Below are positions 34,370 through 46,205 of a stretch of 64,000 bases of DNA, piece after piece. Every line of letters starts with the position of its first letter. Within the stretch, counting starts at the first letter, position 1. A program made the position numbers and the translations under genes. The stretch spans positions 62,001 to 126,000 of the forward strand of contig WTPW01000500.1 of NCBI GenBank assembly GCA_009809945.1, given 5' to 3'. A model generated the notes under the pieces. It was not told the DNA's origin and ran no database searches. It saw nothing but the letters and a program-made list of their open reading frames with translations. The stretch is from Gigaspora margarita. Lineage: Eukaryota > Glomeromycota > Glomeromycetes > Diversisporales > Gigasporaceae.

Positions 34370-34628
34370 AGGCCGTTTGAATTTAAAAATTCGTTTAACG
34401 TCATCACCCCCACACCAATGGAGCCCCCTCGACATTAAACAAGCCAATAGAAAACGAGTATAATAAATATAAATAAATCACAAAAAAAAAAAAAAAAAAA
34501 AAACCCCCGGGTATAAATGAACCTAAATCAGGTACATTTTGAACCAAATTTAAGTCTGTTTAATTTTAGTTCCCCAAGCAAATATGAAAAAAAGTGACGT
34601 TAAACGAATCTTTAAATTCAAACGGCCT
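34370..34628. mobile_element. 259-bp MITE with TA duplication
   Basis: The ends AGGCCGTTTGAATTTAAA and the inverted TTTAAATTCAAACGGCCT extend inward as (A)ATTCGTTTAACGTCA. TA flanks both sides (34368-34369 and 34629-34630), as in Tc1/mariner-type insertions. The middle has an A25 run (34479-34503). Confidence 0.7.
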
Positions 34629-34765
34629 TATTAATACAGTATAGTGATAAAAACAATAACTATTACAAAGATGTTGATAAGGATGGCATTAAAAAATTTA
34701 AGCCTAGTTCTGACTGGCACTTTGCGTGAAATAGCTGTCCAAAATGTTCATTTAAGATAAATTTA

Positions 34766-34768
<3 letters not shown>

Positions 34769-34851
<83 letters not shown>
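34769..34851. repeat. Poly(A) tract of 83 bp
   Basis: An uninterrupted A run, directly after a short protein-like stretch (CPKCSFKINLCK, 34730-34770). It could be a retroposed tail or a slippage-expanded tract, and its assembled length may be unreliable. Confidence 0.85.
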
Positions 34852-34855
<4 letters not shown>

Positions 34856-34984
34856 AAAAATCAAATATTTTAAATTTAATAAAATTTTTACTAATTATAC
34901 TATTTAAATACAATTATATTGTATCTATATAATAAACATATTATTAGTAATGAAGCTATCTAGTATATCCATTTATACCATTAT

Positions 34985-36390
34985 CTACCAAAATTCTTTC
35001 AATATTATCTTTACCTTTTAACATTTATAACCTCAACAGTGTTTGTTTTCATATTGCATAAATTCACGGGTAAATTCATCTCTACTCCCACGAAGAAGCA
35101 ATTAAATTCATTTTTATACTATATGCAGTAGCATTTTTATCAATCCATGATGTAATTTCAGCTGCATGTTTCTCACTAACAACAGTTGAAAACGGTTGAT
35201 TTGACCTAGTTGATAATTCTGATTTTACAATAATGCGAGGTGGCAGAATTTTTGAAATAATTTTATGATCGGGTGACAAAAAACCTTTATTCAAATCTTT
35301 CCAAAGTTTTTTTCAAGAATTTGAAAATAAAGGAATACATTATCTGCAACATCTTTGCCAGGCATTTGAAATAGGGGTCTGCAACTCGAGCTCATGCCTG
35401 TGACGCAAGCATGGGCATGGGCATGTAGGTAAAATTTTAGGCATGGGCATGTGCACGGCATAAATTTAGCATAGGCATTGGCACGAGCACAAAAAAATTG
35501 TCATTGACATGGGCACAGACACAGAGATTTGGTATATATTATTTAATTGTGCCTGGCACTTGGCCCGGCACTTGTGCCGGCACTTTTGTGCCCACAACTT
35601 TGCTAGTGCCTGGTACTTTATGCCCATGCTTTAATAGTCCTAGTACTTTTGTGCCTATAAGCACAGGCATGCGCATAGGACACTACCGTAATGCCCGGCC
35701 TGGTGCCAATGTGCCGGGCATGGGCGTTTGCAGATCTCTAATTGGAACATAACGGATATGAGGTAATCGATTTTTCAGTGTAACCTTTAGAGTAGTAAGG
35801 TTTTTATCAGGCCAGTCTTCAGGGTCAGAAGGTAAATTAGAATTTTTGCAATTCCCCACATTGTAACATAATTCCCAATCTTATCTCTTCCATTTCAGAT
35901 CATCATGCATAATAAGTGAAACCAACGCGTTTTCATCAAGAGAATTAAAATCTTCAGAATCGAAAATAATGTTTGGATTTTTGTTAAAATATTGTTGCTC
36001 CATTTTTGTAATTCCTCTAGTTTATTATTTTGGAAGCATGTCTTGTAAACATGAGAAAAGTGAGTGCGTAACCAGTGTGCTTTAGACTCAATAAGTTTCA
36101 AGAGATTCAACTAATTCATCAAGAAAAAACTCATCAGCAACTAGAATAAGATCAAAAATAAATTTTACATCGAAGTCTTCTAAACAAACGAACCCTCCAT
36201 AGATATATATCTAATTATTAGAATCAAGTTAAAAATTTTACATACGTAATAAGCTTATATAATAATCATTAAATATTAATTAAAAGTATTATATAACTTA
36301 CTTTTTAATTAAAATTAATTTTCAGAAATCTATCAGCAACTTTGATGATATTTTCTAATTTACTCTGAAAATAAGAAGCCCAACACCTTA
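34985..36390 (-). pseudogene. BTB-BACK-TLDc pseudogene (copy 5), broken by a hAT MITE
   Basis: The minus strand reads RCWASYFQSKLENIIKVADR (exon 1 end, near 36385-36330), an intron with GTAAGT-like donor (36300), YLWRVRLFRRL-type decayed exon 2, then SKAHWLRTHFSHVYKTCFQN (near 36090), SPDHKIISKILPPRIIVKSE (near 35275) and HAAEITSWIDKNATAYS (near 35170). It ends near 34985 at NIERIL. It lacks the first 50 or so codons and the last third of TLDc, and has many indels. The 369-bp MITE at 35372-35740 interrupts the BACK-to-linker part at HMPGKDVAD. Confidence 0.75.
35372..35740. mobile_element. hAT MITE inside BTB pseudogene copy 5
   Basis: The ends TAGGGGTCTGCAACTC and the inverted TAGAGATCTGCAAAC follow the TAGRGRTCTGCAA pattern of hAT MITEs. 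The flanks ATTTGAAA (35364-35371) and ATTGGAAC (35741-35748) are an imperfect 8-bp duplication of the ATTTGAAA present in the intact gene at about 40855-40862. The interior is made of GGCATGGGCATG and GTGCCGGGCA motifs and is GC-rich. The open frame at 35498-35752 is a by-product of these repeats. Confidence 0.75.
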
Positions 36391-37430
36391 CACTGAGATT
36401 TTCATTGATTCCATTGTCAACTCTTTCTCTTTTTACTTTGTACAATATCCGACTCCGATCATTCTATCAAGAAATAGAATAAAAAGATTATAAAAAAAAA
36501 AAAAAAAAAAAAATGCTTGTGTGTTTATTACAGGAAAATAATTAAATTTATAATTTTAATTTCAAAGTAAAATATCCCACGCTGAAGGAATTGGATGATT
36601 TGTTCGAATTATAGCAGCTTTGTTATCATCAAGATCTTTAAAAAAGTCTTTTTTTTTTTTTTTTTTTTTAATAAACCATCAAATATATATTATTTTTTAA
36701 TTAATTAACACTTATTAATTCGAGATGTTTTTTGTGAGATTTCTCTTTTCACATTTTTATCTTACCGGTATAATTCACTTTCAGTCCACTTGAATCTATG
36801 TTAATAGATATAAGTTATTTCAATATCCCATGCAGTTGGTAAAACAATATCATTGAGTGGAGTTGTAATTCTAAATATTCTATTAAGTTAAAATTCTTTC
36901 AGTTTTTTTTTGTTTTTTTTTGTTTAGACGATTAGTAAACCGATTTTGTACGTGAGTACAGCCATTTATTATCGAACACAAGTATTATTTATACATATCA
37001 TATGCAGTATCTGTGATACATCAGTGCTAGCCAAAGTGTTTATAACTCATAATATTAAAGTTTTACAGAAGAATAAGGTACGTATTAACATTGACAACGA
37101 AGATGATAGAGACAAGTATTTATAAACTAAATTAAATAAAATGATGCACAAATAATAAATATACACATTTGTGGTATAATATCGGTATTGGTTTTCATCA
37201 TAAAATTAAGGTCGGTTTCATTTTAGACTCTGTGTAAAGATGTTAAAGGCAAGCTGATATCATTTTAAATTCTATTGAATAAGACTGTTACCTATTCGAA
37301 ATAGAATAATGAAATTTTATAATAAAATATTTACTATTTGATAACCATTTCTAGTACAATTAAAGCTTTAATTTAAATGATATTTTATAAACACAAAAGC
37401 CAACTCTACAATAAAAACTTTAAAATTAAT
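36391..37430. other. Intergenic, no gene recognised
   Basis: A/T-rich, with an A run at 36490-36512 and a T run at 36648-36669. It holds short fragments only; no frame or motif is supported. Confidence 0.45.
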
Positions 37431-37742
37431 TCGATCCATTAAAGAATTTTTTTTCTTTTGACGAATAGGCGTTTTTAAAGATTTCACGAGCGAAAAGGTT
37501 GGATCATTCCAAAATTAATAATGAATAAAATGAAAAGGGTTGTTTAAAATTAAACATTCGATAGCTTTACTTATTTATTTTTTTCTTTTTATATGAATCA
37601 AATAATTAATATGAAGTAAACGCAATATATTTGTAGTATAATAAAATTTAATAATGTGACATGAAATAGAAAATAGAATTAAATAGAAATTAGCAAAGTA
37701 TTAATAACAAAACCGTCGTTTAACGACGAGTCCAGTATCTAG
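37431..37742 (+). mobile_element. Short non-autonomous Helitron, copy 1
   Basis: The 3' end has a hairpin CCGTCG-TTTAA-CGACG (37713-37730), ten bases, then CTAG at 37739-37742 followed by T, the canonical Helitron terminus. The proposed 5' end is TCGATCCATT (37431), where similarity to copy 2 begins. It is about 312 bp with no Rep/helicase, and no target-site duplication is expected. Confidence 0.65.
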
Positions 37743-38597
37743 TTTTTGCTATGATTGTAAAACGGTAGTAATGTATTTGAATACGATCAACTTTTTTTAG
37801 TTATAATTACATGTATAAAAATGTAAAGAACTTTCTAGCAATAGGTTACAATTACATTAAAATATATATGTACGTAGAACATTTTACATTCGAAATACAA
37901 TATTAATTGATCACAATTAGTTTTGTGTTACAATTATGATTAATGGTAATTGTAATAAAATTTAATTGCCATTAATTTTTCGATAACTCTATTTATTACG
38001 TAAATATTAAAAAAATAAACAATAATGTATAACTGTCTTTGCCCATCTCTAATTAGGATATTATTCATGAGTTACCGTGATCTTGATATAGTGATTGGAG
38101 AGATAGGTGGCATGTCGCAGTTGAAGGGTATAAATCTTATCCCTTACACCGTAAGCCGAATTGCTGGTACGCAGATAACCAATTATCTTCCCATCTTTAA
38201 CCCCCAAAATTGCTTGTGCAGTTTTGCAATTATGTCGGCAATACAAGACCGAAGATTATTAAATATTTAGACTCGTCGGACATTTGAGGTAGTGCAAGAA
38301 CGTGATTTTTAAAAAACTCAAAAAAGTGAGCGAAGAAATAAAAGTAGAAAGACCGTGTGCTAAAAAGAATATCATTTTCTGAATATTTGCGAACCAACGA
38401 TTTAGTCTTCTTATTATACCATATGTCCTTAAATTATGATTTATCGAGAAAATGCAATAAACAGCAAATTTGCCTGCTTAACGTTGTAAGTGATAGTAAA
38501 AATCAGCGGAGAATTGCTATTATTTTATGATTCTAGAATGTCGAAATTTCTGGTAATAAGTAAATATCATAGTTACAAAAAGAAAAGGACTAATAAT
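37743..38597. other. Intergenic, no gene recognised
   Basis: The open frame 38025-38270 (81 codons) has ordinary composition and a near-complete overlapping frame on the other strand, but no domain I recognise. I do not call it a gene. Confidence 0.4.
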
Positions 38598-38730
38598 TTA
38601 TGTTATTGTTCATGTGATATGATCATGTAAAAATTTTTTGCCTTGATATTATTGTCATAAAATGACATCATTTATGCAAAATGTCACGACAAAAAATTTC
38701 ACATGCTAATATAATATGAACAATAACATC
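38598..38730. repeat. Inverted repeat (foldback MITE)
   Basis: GTTATTGTTCATGTGATATG pairs with inverted CATATTATATT...GTTATTGTTCAT; the arms extend inward to AAATTTTTTG and a TGTCATAAAATGACA core. It sits directly before the hairpin at 38732. Confidence 0.55.
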
Positions 38731-38731
38731 A

Positions 38732-38868
38732 ATATTGGACATACGAAAATAACAGGAAATTTTTTTCATCGGAGTTAATGTCACTCATGTCCTGCTACGC
38801 AGCACATGGGTGTGACATTAATTCCGATGAAAAAAATTCCCTGTTATTTTTCATCGTACGCCCAATAT
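38732..38868. repeat. Near-perfect 65-bp-arm hairpin
   Basis: ATATTGG...CGAAAATAACAGG...TTCATCGGAGTTAATGTCAC pairs with GTGACATTAATTCCGATGAA...CCTGTTATTTTTCATCG...CCAATAT around a core CCTGCTACGCAGCACATG. The strand complementarity is high enough to form a stable RNA hairpin if transcribed. Confidence 0.7.
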
Positions 38869-39172
38869 CTTATAAATATTCTCAACTGATTTCAATAATT
38901 CTACCACTATTAGAACCGTTTTACAATATTAGTTAGAAACTTAATAGACATTTACTTGGCACAAAAAAAAATTTTTATTGTAAGATAGCTAGCTGCATTA
39001 CATCTTTATTAAAAAACTGTATTAACTTCCGACAATTTTTACTATGAAATTTGTGAATTAAAGCACCCTTCGTTCCAAATATTGTAGTGCAAGTCCTTGA
39101 ATGATTGTTGTATACGGATGTATTAATTGTGATATTTAATTATTTATGTGTAAAAAAATTTGCATCACGCGG

Positions 39173-39811
39173 TAGGGTGCGACATCAACTAAGTAATCAA
39201 AACTATGTTAGCAAACTTATGACATGTATTATATCACAGATTTTTCAGGTTGTACGAACCATGATCAATTTTTATATCAATACTATATAATTTAATGTAA
39301 TATATCAAATACAATATAATGTGATATATAATATCAACTTAAAATTTTCAAAACGATTCAACTTCTTGTCAAGGCATCAAATTACCTTGAAATTTTCACA
39401 AATTGTTTATAAAATATTGAAGAATAAAACCATGTTTGAAACTTTTCTATCAATATATAAGTTTTGAGCGTTTGCCATATCGCGCATTTTAAATTTTATT
39501 AATTTAGAGTAAAAAAAAATGTAAAAAATCATTTCGAAGCCATAAGTTGAAACTTACGTAGAGCTTTCACAAAAAATCAAACATAGAAGCCTTGAGATAG
39601 TTCTAATGAATACTCTTCATTCAAAAGAAACTCGAAAAATAAGTACAAATTTTATCTGAATATTTTAGAAATTCGCACATTTTCTTATAATTAAATAATA
39701 TAAAAGTAATATTCAATTTACATTTATGATTTCGCTAATAAAAATTTGATCATAGTAAATTGATCAACATAGCTAACATAGTTTTGATTACTTAATTGAT
39801 GTCGCACCCTA
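39173..39811. mobile_element. MULE-like MITE with perfect 9-bp duplication
   Basis: The ends TAGGGTGCGACATCAACTAA and the inverted TTAATTGATGTCGCACCCTA extend to about 40 bp (…GTAATCAAAACTATGTTAGC). ATCACGCGG is repeated exactly at 39164-39172 and 39812-39820; a 9-bp duplication is typical of Mutator-type transposases. It is 639 bp, with no transposase. The near-identical ends suggest recent movement. Confidence 0.75.
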
Positions 39812-40135
39812 ATCACGCGGGTACTTTAATCCCAAAACACGATGCTATTCTTTACACTTTACTTCGATTTATCTCTTAATTTAGAATTAATGTTCGACGA
39901 ATAATACCAAAATTTTATTAGAAAATTCGCTGAATACAATGATAAAAGAATAATATCCTGATTATCGTAATATAATCAAGCCTTTAAAATCTAGTTACAT
40001 TAGTAAATTTAGTTACTTATGATATTAATAATATCGCTCAATCTAATAAATAACATTAGGTCAAGTCGATTAATGCAATAAAACATATAAATTATTAAAC
40101 CGTTCTGATGATATGATGATGATAGTTTTTTTTTT

Positions 40136-41664
40136 TTATTCGGATTTATGAATTTGAAACACTTCATATTCGTTTACAAAATAATATTGTGAATTATTAA
40201 GTGATTCAATACCAATAGGATTTTCATAGTGTCCACAATAATTAGTATAGCAACCATTATCTTGTTTATTAAAACCTTTAAACATAGCAAGATGACCACC
40301 ACCAAAATCCACACCACGATAGGTACTATTAATATAAATAGCCTTTGCTGGATTTGTGACACGACTTAAAATAGAATTTTGGACCTCATCATTTTTTAAT
40401 GAAAAAATAAAGCTATCTTGGCAGTTAACATAAAACTTTTTACTATTATTCCATGCAACTGGATTATAACCACCAAAAATTCTTTCAATATTATCATTAC
40501 CTCTAACATTTATAACCGTAACAGTGTTTGCTTTCATATTGCATAAATTCCAAAATGATTCACGAGTAAATCCATCTCTACTTCCACGAAAAAGTAATTT
40601 AAATTCGTAAGGGTTACTTCTTGTACTATATGTAACGGTATTTTTATCAATCCAAGATGCAATTTCAGCTGCATGTTCTTCATTAATAACGGTTGAAAAT
40701 GGTTCAGTTTGTAATTTTAAAATAATGCGAGGTGGTAGAATTGTTGAAGTAATTCCATAATCGGGTGATAAAATACTTTTATTCAGATCTTTCCAAAGTC
40801 TTTTTTCAAGAATTTGGGAGTATGGTACTACATAATTTGCAATCTCTTTGCCAGACATTTGAAAGTAACGAATATGAGGTAAAAAATTTTTCAAAGTATC
40901 CTTTAAAGTCGTAAAATTTTCATCAGACCAGTCTTCAGGATTAGAAGGTAAATCATGATTTTGTGCAATTCCCCACTTTATAATATTATTCCAAATCTTT
41001 ACTTCTTCCATTTGTAAACCATCACATTTAATAAGTGAAACCAATGCATTTTCATTAAGAGAATTAAATTCTTCAGAATCAAAAATAATACTTGGATGTT
41101 TTATCAAAATGCTGTTGCACCATTTTTGTAATTCTTCTAGTTTGCTATTTTGAAAACAAATTTTATAAACTTGAGAAAAATGAGAACGTAACCAGTGTAC
41201 TTCAGATTCGATTAAATAAGTTTCAATAGATCCAACTAATTCATCAAGAAGGAACTCATCAGCGATTAAAATAAGATCAAAAATAAATTTGGCATCAAAA
41301 TCTTCTAAACAAACGAAACCTCCATAGATATATCTAATTAATAAAATCAAATTAAAATACATTATATACTGTAATATATAGTATAATTAAATTTTAAATT
41401 TAATACTTACTTAATAATTAATTCAAAGTGCTGAATAGAAATATGCGAATTTAAATCTATTCTCAAAATGTTATCGGTATCTTTAATGATATTTTCTAAT
41501 TTATCCTGAAAATAAGATGACCTGCATTTTAAAATGACTGAGTGTGCCTTAAATTCTCTTGTATCTGTATATTTTCCTACTTTAATAATAACATTAAAGT
41601 CATTTCCTTTTTCAAGAAGTTCAATATAATTATTTGAAAGTTTTTCAAAGTGTTTAAATGCCAT
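40136..41664 (-). CDS. BTB-BACK-TLDc protein, minus-strand copy 6 (intact, 483 residues)
   Basis: Exon 1 is 41664-41411 and exon 2 is 41333-40136 (minus strand), with a GTAAGT...AG intron in the same phase as the tandem copies. The start MAFKHFEKLSNNYIELLEKG is the family start. BTB is about 20-125, BACK about 136-210, TLDc about 300-480, ending NEYEVFQIHKSE. The linker is four residues shorter than in copy 4 (LPPRIILKLQTEPFS) and TLDc near the C-terminus has a longer loop (GIESLNNSQYYFVNEYEV). It is the most divergent intact member, and most codons differ from the array genes at silent sites, so it is an older paralogue. A 34-bp element is duplicated 65-146 bp upstream of the start. Confidence 0.85.
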
Positions 41665-41728
41665 TTTTCCGTCTATATTTTTTAAAGTAAAAATTTTCGG
41701 TGATTTTTATTCTAATTTACTTAAATAT

Positions 41729-41810
41729 ATAAGTAAAATAAGAAAAGCTGCTGCAAGAATTATTCGGCTTACTAAAATAAGTAAAATAAGAAAAGCTGCT
41801 GCATGAATTA
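41729..41810. repeat. Duplicated 34-bp block in the copy 6 promoter
   Basis: ATAAGTAAAATAAGAAAAGC followed by TGCTGCA(A/T)GAATTA occurs at 41729-41762 and 41777-41810, one mismatch, spaced 48 bp. It lies upstream of the minus-strand gene starting at 41664, so it may be regulatory or a simple duplication. Confidence 0.6.
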
Positions 41811-42509
41811 ATTTGTGTCACAGAAATCACCGATAACGTGTATCTAAATGATTGGTTTATCTGGTTAAATCATACTACGTAAAACAAAAAGCATGAATTT
41901 ATAAAACAAGTATACCAAATACTGTACGAAAGATAAAATACTTTGCAAAATTTCATAAATAAAAAATTAATATTAAAATAAATTGATGGGATAAACTATA
42001 ATCTAAAATCTACTACCATAATGTACTGATCACTAGTAGATCTGTGTCGCAAAGAAAGTTACATTTCATGTACGTATGTATCCGTATTAAACTGTCTATA
42101 AAAAAATTTAAAGAATTCACATCTAATTAAGAAAGATCTGTGTTTTGCAGCAGGGGTATTTAGCATAGGATATTAAAAAAAAGTATTTTGGTCAATACAC
42201 TACGGTTTCTATCTTATATCTTATTCTGTATTATTGTTACTAGTAATTAATTTTTTTTTCAGTTATACATTATTTATAGGTTTCGAGATAGACTAATTTA
42301 AATCCGAAATATTTTACCAATAAGAATTAATTTCGTCAGAACGAAATAATTTCGGTTCAATCTGAAAAATTTAGAATAATTTTGCACCTTTTGAAATCCA
42401 AAATATTTCACCAGGTAAAATAATTTCTCCCAAGGATTCGCCTGAAATACTATTTTATATTAATTTTGGGTCGGTTGATTAGGTATCGATTAGTTACAGC
42501 TGTTTTCAT

Positions 42510-42658
42510 AAATTCAGGGACATCTGGCAAAAAATTGACCGACCGAATATTTGCTGATTCGATAAGTTTTGATTCGGCAATGATCGTTACCGAAATAACA
42601 AACTTATCGAATCGGCAAATATTTGGTCGGTCAATTTTTTTTGGCAAATGTCCTAAAG
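42510..42658. mobile_element. Foldback MITE, GGACATYTGGCAAAAAA family
   Basis: GGGACATCTGGCAAAAAATT, then GACCGACCGAATATTTGC, pairs with the inverted GGACATTTGCCAAAAAAAAT, then TGACCGACCAAATATTTGCC. The arms are about 60 bp. The flank TTACAGCTGTTTTCATAAAT before it is shared with 47181-47200, where a related but diverged element starts. Confidence 0.6.
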
Positions 42659-43127
42659 TTGGGGTGTGTGGTACACTATGAAAATCAAAACTATGCGTGA
42701 AATTCTAATATGACAGTTTTTAAGTTGATTAAATAATCGATGCATTTCATATATAAATAGGGTCGCATTGTTTTAGATGCACAGCTAGCTTTTTTTTTTT
42801 CTTTCAAAAATTTCAATACAAATCGACTCACGCTCCAAGTTACAGAGTCTTTATTTTCATTATATATAGGGTATAGTTGCCGCCCAAATCCCAAACTATT
42901 ATAGTTTGGGTTTGTCCGCGCCCAAATCCCAAACTCTGGTCAAACTAATTTCTCAAAAACTTTGTTAATAATTCTTATTTAAACAATTGATATATATTCT
43001 TATAGCTATATATAATATATTTGCAGAATATCAAGATTATTTGTTTGATTTAATTTTTTGTAAATAACAATTGTTTTTTTTTTGAGTTTTGAGTTTGTCC
43101 AGTTTGTCCGGCAAGTATAATATAGGG

Positions 43128-43399
43128 ACGTCTAAAGCGGAGTAGATTCTTATAATATATTTTATCAAATTAACTTTAGGATTTGGGTCATCTTAAGTTA
43201 GGATTAGAGAGGTTTTAGGTTATAATATATAAGCAAAATTGCCTTCCCGACATTTTTAATTAAAACATCAAGGTAGGTTTAAACTGCCATTTTTTGTATT
43301 TTTCTTCTCTTTTTTGTTTGCGTCGCCAAAGATCATCAAAATTCGATGATTTGATTGGCCAATTGTCACGTGATTCTACTCCGCTTTAGACGACCCCGG
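43128..43399. mobile_element. TIR MITE
   Basis: GACGTCTAAAGCGGAGTAGA (43129) is inverted at 43374-43396 (TCTACTCCGCTTTAGACGAC). The ends are GGGACG and CGACCCC, total about 270 bp. It is non-coding, and a target duplication is not resolved. Confidence 0.6.
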
Positions 43400-43690
43400 T
43401 CAAATGAAAATTTCGCTCTGTAGTTCGGTTTGTAGGTGCTTGTCATTAATCTTCCTGAAATTTCGCTTTGGGAATTTATGCCGTTAAAGCTGTACATCTA
43501 ATTAAACGAAAAAACATGGGTGTTTCATATAAGCGTCGATTTCAATTAAAAAATGTACGATTTAAAAACCTCAAAAATCTATAATATAAAAAAAAATTGA
43601 TCCGGAATTGATTGGTTAAATGTAACAGATGACTATCGGGTAATTGCGTGATGAGGTATGGAAATTTAAAATTTTATCTGTTATGTTATT

Positions 43691-45138
43691 GTTAATTTTT
43701 CAGTTAACAACACCCCTCCCCTTCCCCTTTTATGTCCCCCCGGTAAAACGAACATATAAAAAAAGTGAAAATTTAAAGATAATACAAATACCGTATAACC
43801 ACGAAATAACGCGAGGGGTGTGGTTTCGAATTTCGGCCTAAATTAAGGCTGAAATTCGAAATAACTCCCTATGCGTTATTTCGCGGTTATAACAAATATA
43901 AAATAAAAAAATAATTTAAATTAAAAAAATAATTAAAATATAATAGGCACTTTGTGCTCCCTATTTTTTATATCTCAAAATTTTACAAGGGTAATCCCTG
44001 CTGCACTTCTAAAAAAATGATCCTCTCACAATTTTGTACTAATCTTGACCCAACCCTAACCCTAACCTATCTCTAGGCAAAATTAATTATTAGTAAATTA
44101 GGTCACAAAATGCACAGAGGCACTGTCTAGATTTTTCCAATATAATAAAATTATTTAAAAAATAAAATTAAAACAAATTAAAAAAATAAAAAATATGAAA
44201 AAAAAATAATTTAAAAAATTAAATAATTTAAAACAAATTAAAAAATAAATAAAAAAATAATTTAAAAAAAACGAAAAAAACTAATAAAAATTAAACCAAA
44301 TTAAAAAAAAAATAAAAAAAAAACGAAAAAATTAATTTAAAAATAAAAATTAAACCAAATTAAAAAAAAAATAAAAAAAAATAAAAAATAATTTAAAAAA
44401 AATGAAAAAAATAAAAAATAAAAATAAAATTTTTTAGTTTCTATTGGCTATTCTCTTATATATGTTTATTTCAGTTTGTGATGAAAGATTCAAGAAAAGC
44501 TGCCAAAAAAAGATTTGTTTTTTTAATCGATTGTGAGAACCTGAGAATTAGTATTATTGAGTAAGAAGAAATATTTAAATAAACATTTAATTTTTACAGA
44601 AAAAACAATTATTTGAATCGATATTTTTTTTATATTAATTTTAAGCGATCTGATTAGTGATTTATTTCATTCAAAAGGAACAAAATTTGCATTCAACTTA
44701 GGAACTTGGAAGAATTAGTAAATCCAAACTTTCAATCTGTAATCGCTATGTATATACTTTAAAATGATGCAGATCCAATTGGCTGTAAAACAAAGTTCTT
44801 TTTCTCAGATAAATGCATTAAATAATTAATTAATTTATTTATTTATTTATTTTTGTTCCTCTCTTTTATGAGAAATGTAATGTTAATTAATTTATTTATT
44901 TATTTATTTATTTTTGTTCCTCTCTTTTATGAGGAATGTAATGTTAACTACTGAACCAAATTTATCTGACCTAATTAGTAACTCTCTAGATTAAATTTAA
45001 CTTTGAAGTCAATTTGTTATAATAGATTTACTACATTAAAAATAGTTTGTTTATTTTATATATTCATTTCATTTACTCCCCTCCTCTCTTCTGAGAGTCC
45101 TGAAAAGATATTAACTAAAAAATTAACTTCAAATGGCC
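43691..45138 (+). mobile_element. Dispersed TIR repeat R1, most complete copy
   Basis: It begins GTTAATTTTTCAGTTAACA and ends TTAACTAAAAAATTAACTTC, with C/T-rich CCCCTCCCC and GGGGAG-type sequence next to each terminus. It contains a small palindromic section (43790-43893, arms CCGTATAACCACGAAATAAC and GTTATTTCGCGGTTATA), CCCAACCCTAACCCTAACC (near 44050), an A/T low-complexity block (44110-44440), and a duplicated 62-bp segment (44823-44948). CpGs are mostly kept, in contrast to the copy at 59610. No ORF is recognised. Confidence 0.5.
44823..44948. repeat. Tandem duplication of about 62 bp
   Basis: TTAATTTATTTATTTATTTA, then TTTTTGTTCCTCTCTTTTAT and GAGRAATGTAATGTTAA, occurs twice back to back with a single clear mismatch (GAGAAATG/GAGGAATG). 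Confidence 0.7.
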
Positions 45139-46205
45139 ATAATAATAATAATATAATAATGATAATAATAAACTTAGAGAAAAATGTATCTATGGCCCCT
45201 TTCAGCAATTAAAACTCTTTTTGTTAGTACATACTATATTTACTCTAATATAACTTTATTTGGTTTATGCATTACAATACTGTACTTCTGGAAAAAGTCT
45301 AAGTTGTTGAAAGAGTCCTATAGTCGAACCTTTCTAAGTACATGTGTTCTGTGTTATTTCACAAGTTAGGCAAATTCAAATTGACTTAAGTCCTTCTTAA
45401 ATTTTGAAATGACATAAACATATGCACTTTATTTCTCAATCTGTAAAAATTGAAAAAAAATAAAATTATATGACCAAATGGTAAAAAATATATGACTTTT
45501 AATAATGTTAATATATTATAAATGTTCATTTGCATAAATAAAAAGTAATAAAAATTTACATAAAATTTTATAAAGAAATTAAAAAAAACTTCCTTATAAA
45601 TTTAAATAAAAAAAATTGTATAATCAATAAAAAAAAAACACAATAGTAAAAAATTCGCATGATTAAAAAATTTGAACAATTTTTACATTACCATATAGAA
45701 CACATTCACATCATCTTGTGCATAATATAGTAAATTACTTCTTTTGAGCCACCTACACCTCTTTTCTTTGCAAAATGTAATGTTAGTTTTCACTTGAATT
45801 AACACCGAATTGATGATTTTAATAAGTTCCAAGTCTACTTTTGAAACACTCTATTCATGAATGGCATTATCAACTACTGTTTGCAAGTTAAAACAATACC
45901 ACATACAAATCCTTTTAATTGCATGTTAAAAAAAAATTTATTATAATTAAAAAAAACATAACCATAATAAAAAAAAAACCATTCACCAGGTTTTTGTCTT
46001 GACTAACATGCTTCGTTATTTGGTGCATGGCACAAATTATCTTATAATAAGCTTGCATCCCTTGGTTATTTTCAATCAGCTTAATTGTATAAAGTTTTTA
46101 ATTACACCAACATTAAGAATTTTAAAATTATGAGTTACTCAATTTTAAAATTTGGTTATGTGAATCGTTTGGATTTTTAAGTGCAGTTAAACAATCATAT
46201 TTATT
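45139..46205. other. A/T-rich intergenic region, no gene recognised
   Basis: Only short hydrophobic frames and A/T runs (for example 45440-45640). Nothing is supported. Confidence 0.45.

Noticed and set aside
34663..34857. Frame beginning with a long poly-Phe stretch
   Set aside because: It is translation of the 83-bp A run on the minus strand.
35498..35752. 84-codon frame rich in PGT repeats
   Set aside because: It is translation of the GTGCCGGGCA repeats of the hAT MITE.
38025..38270. 81-codon frame as a small gene
   Set aside because: Frames are open on both strands over the same stretch, with no conserved motif or context; not enough to call.
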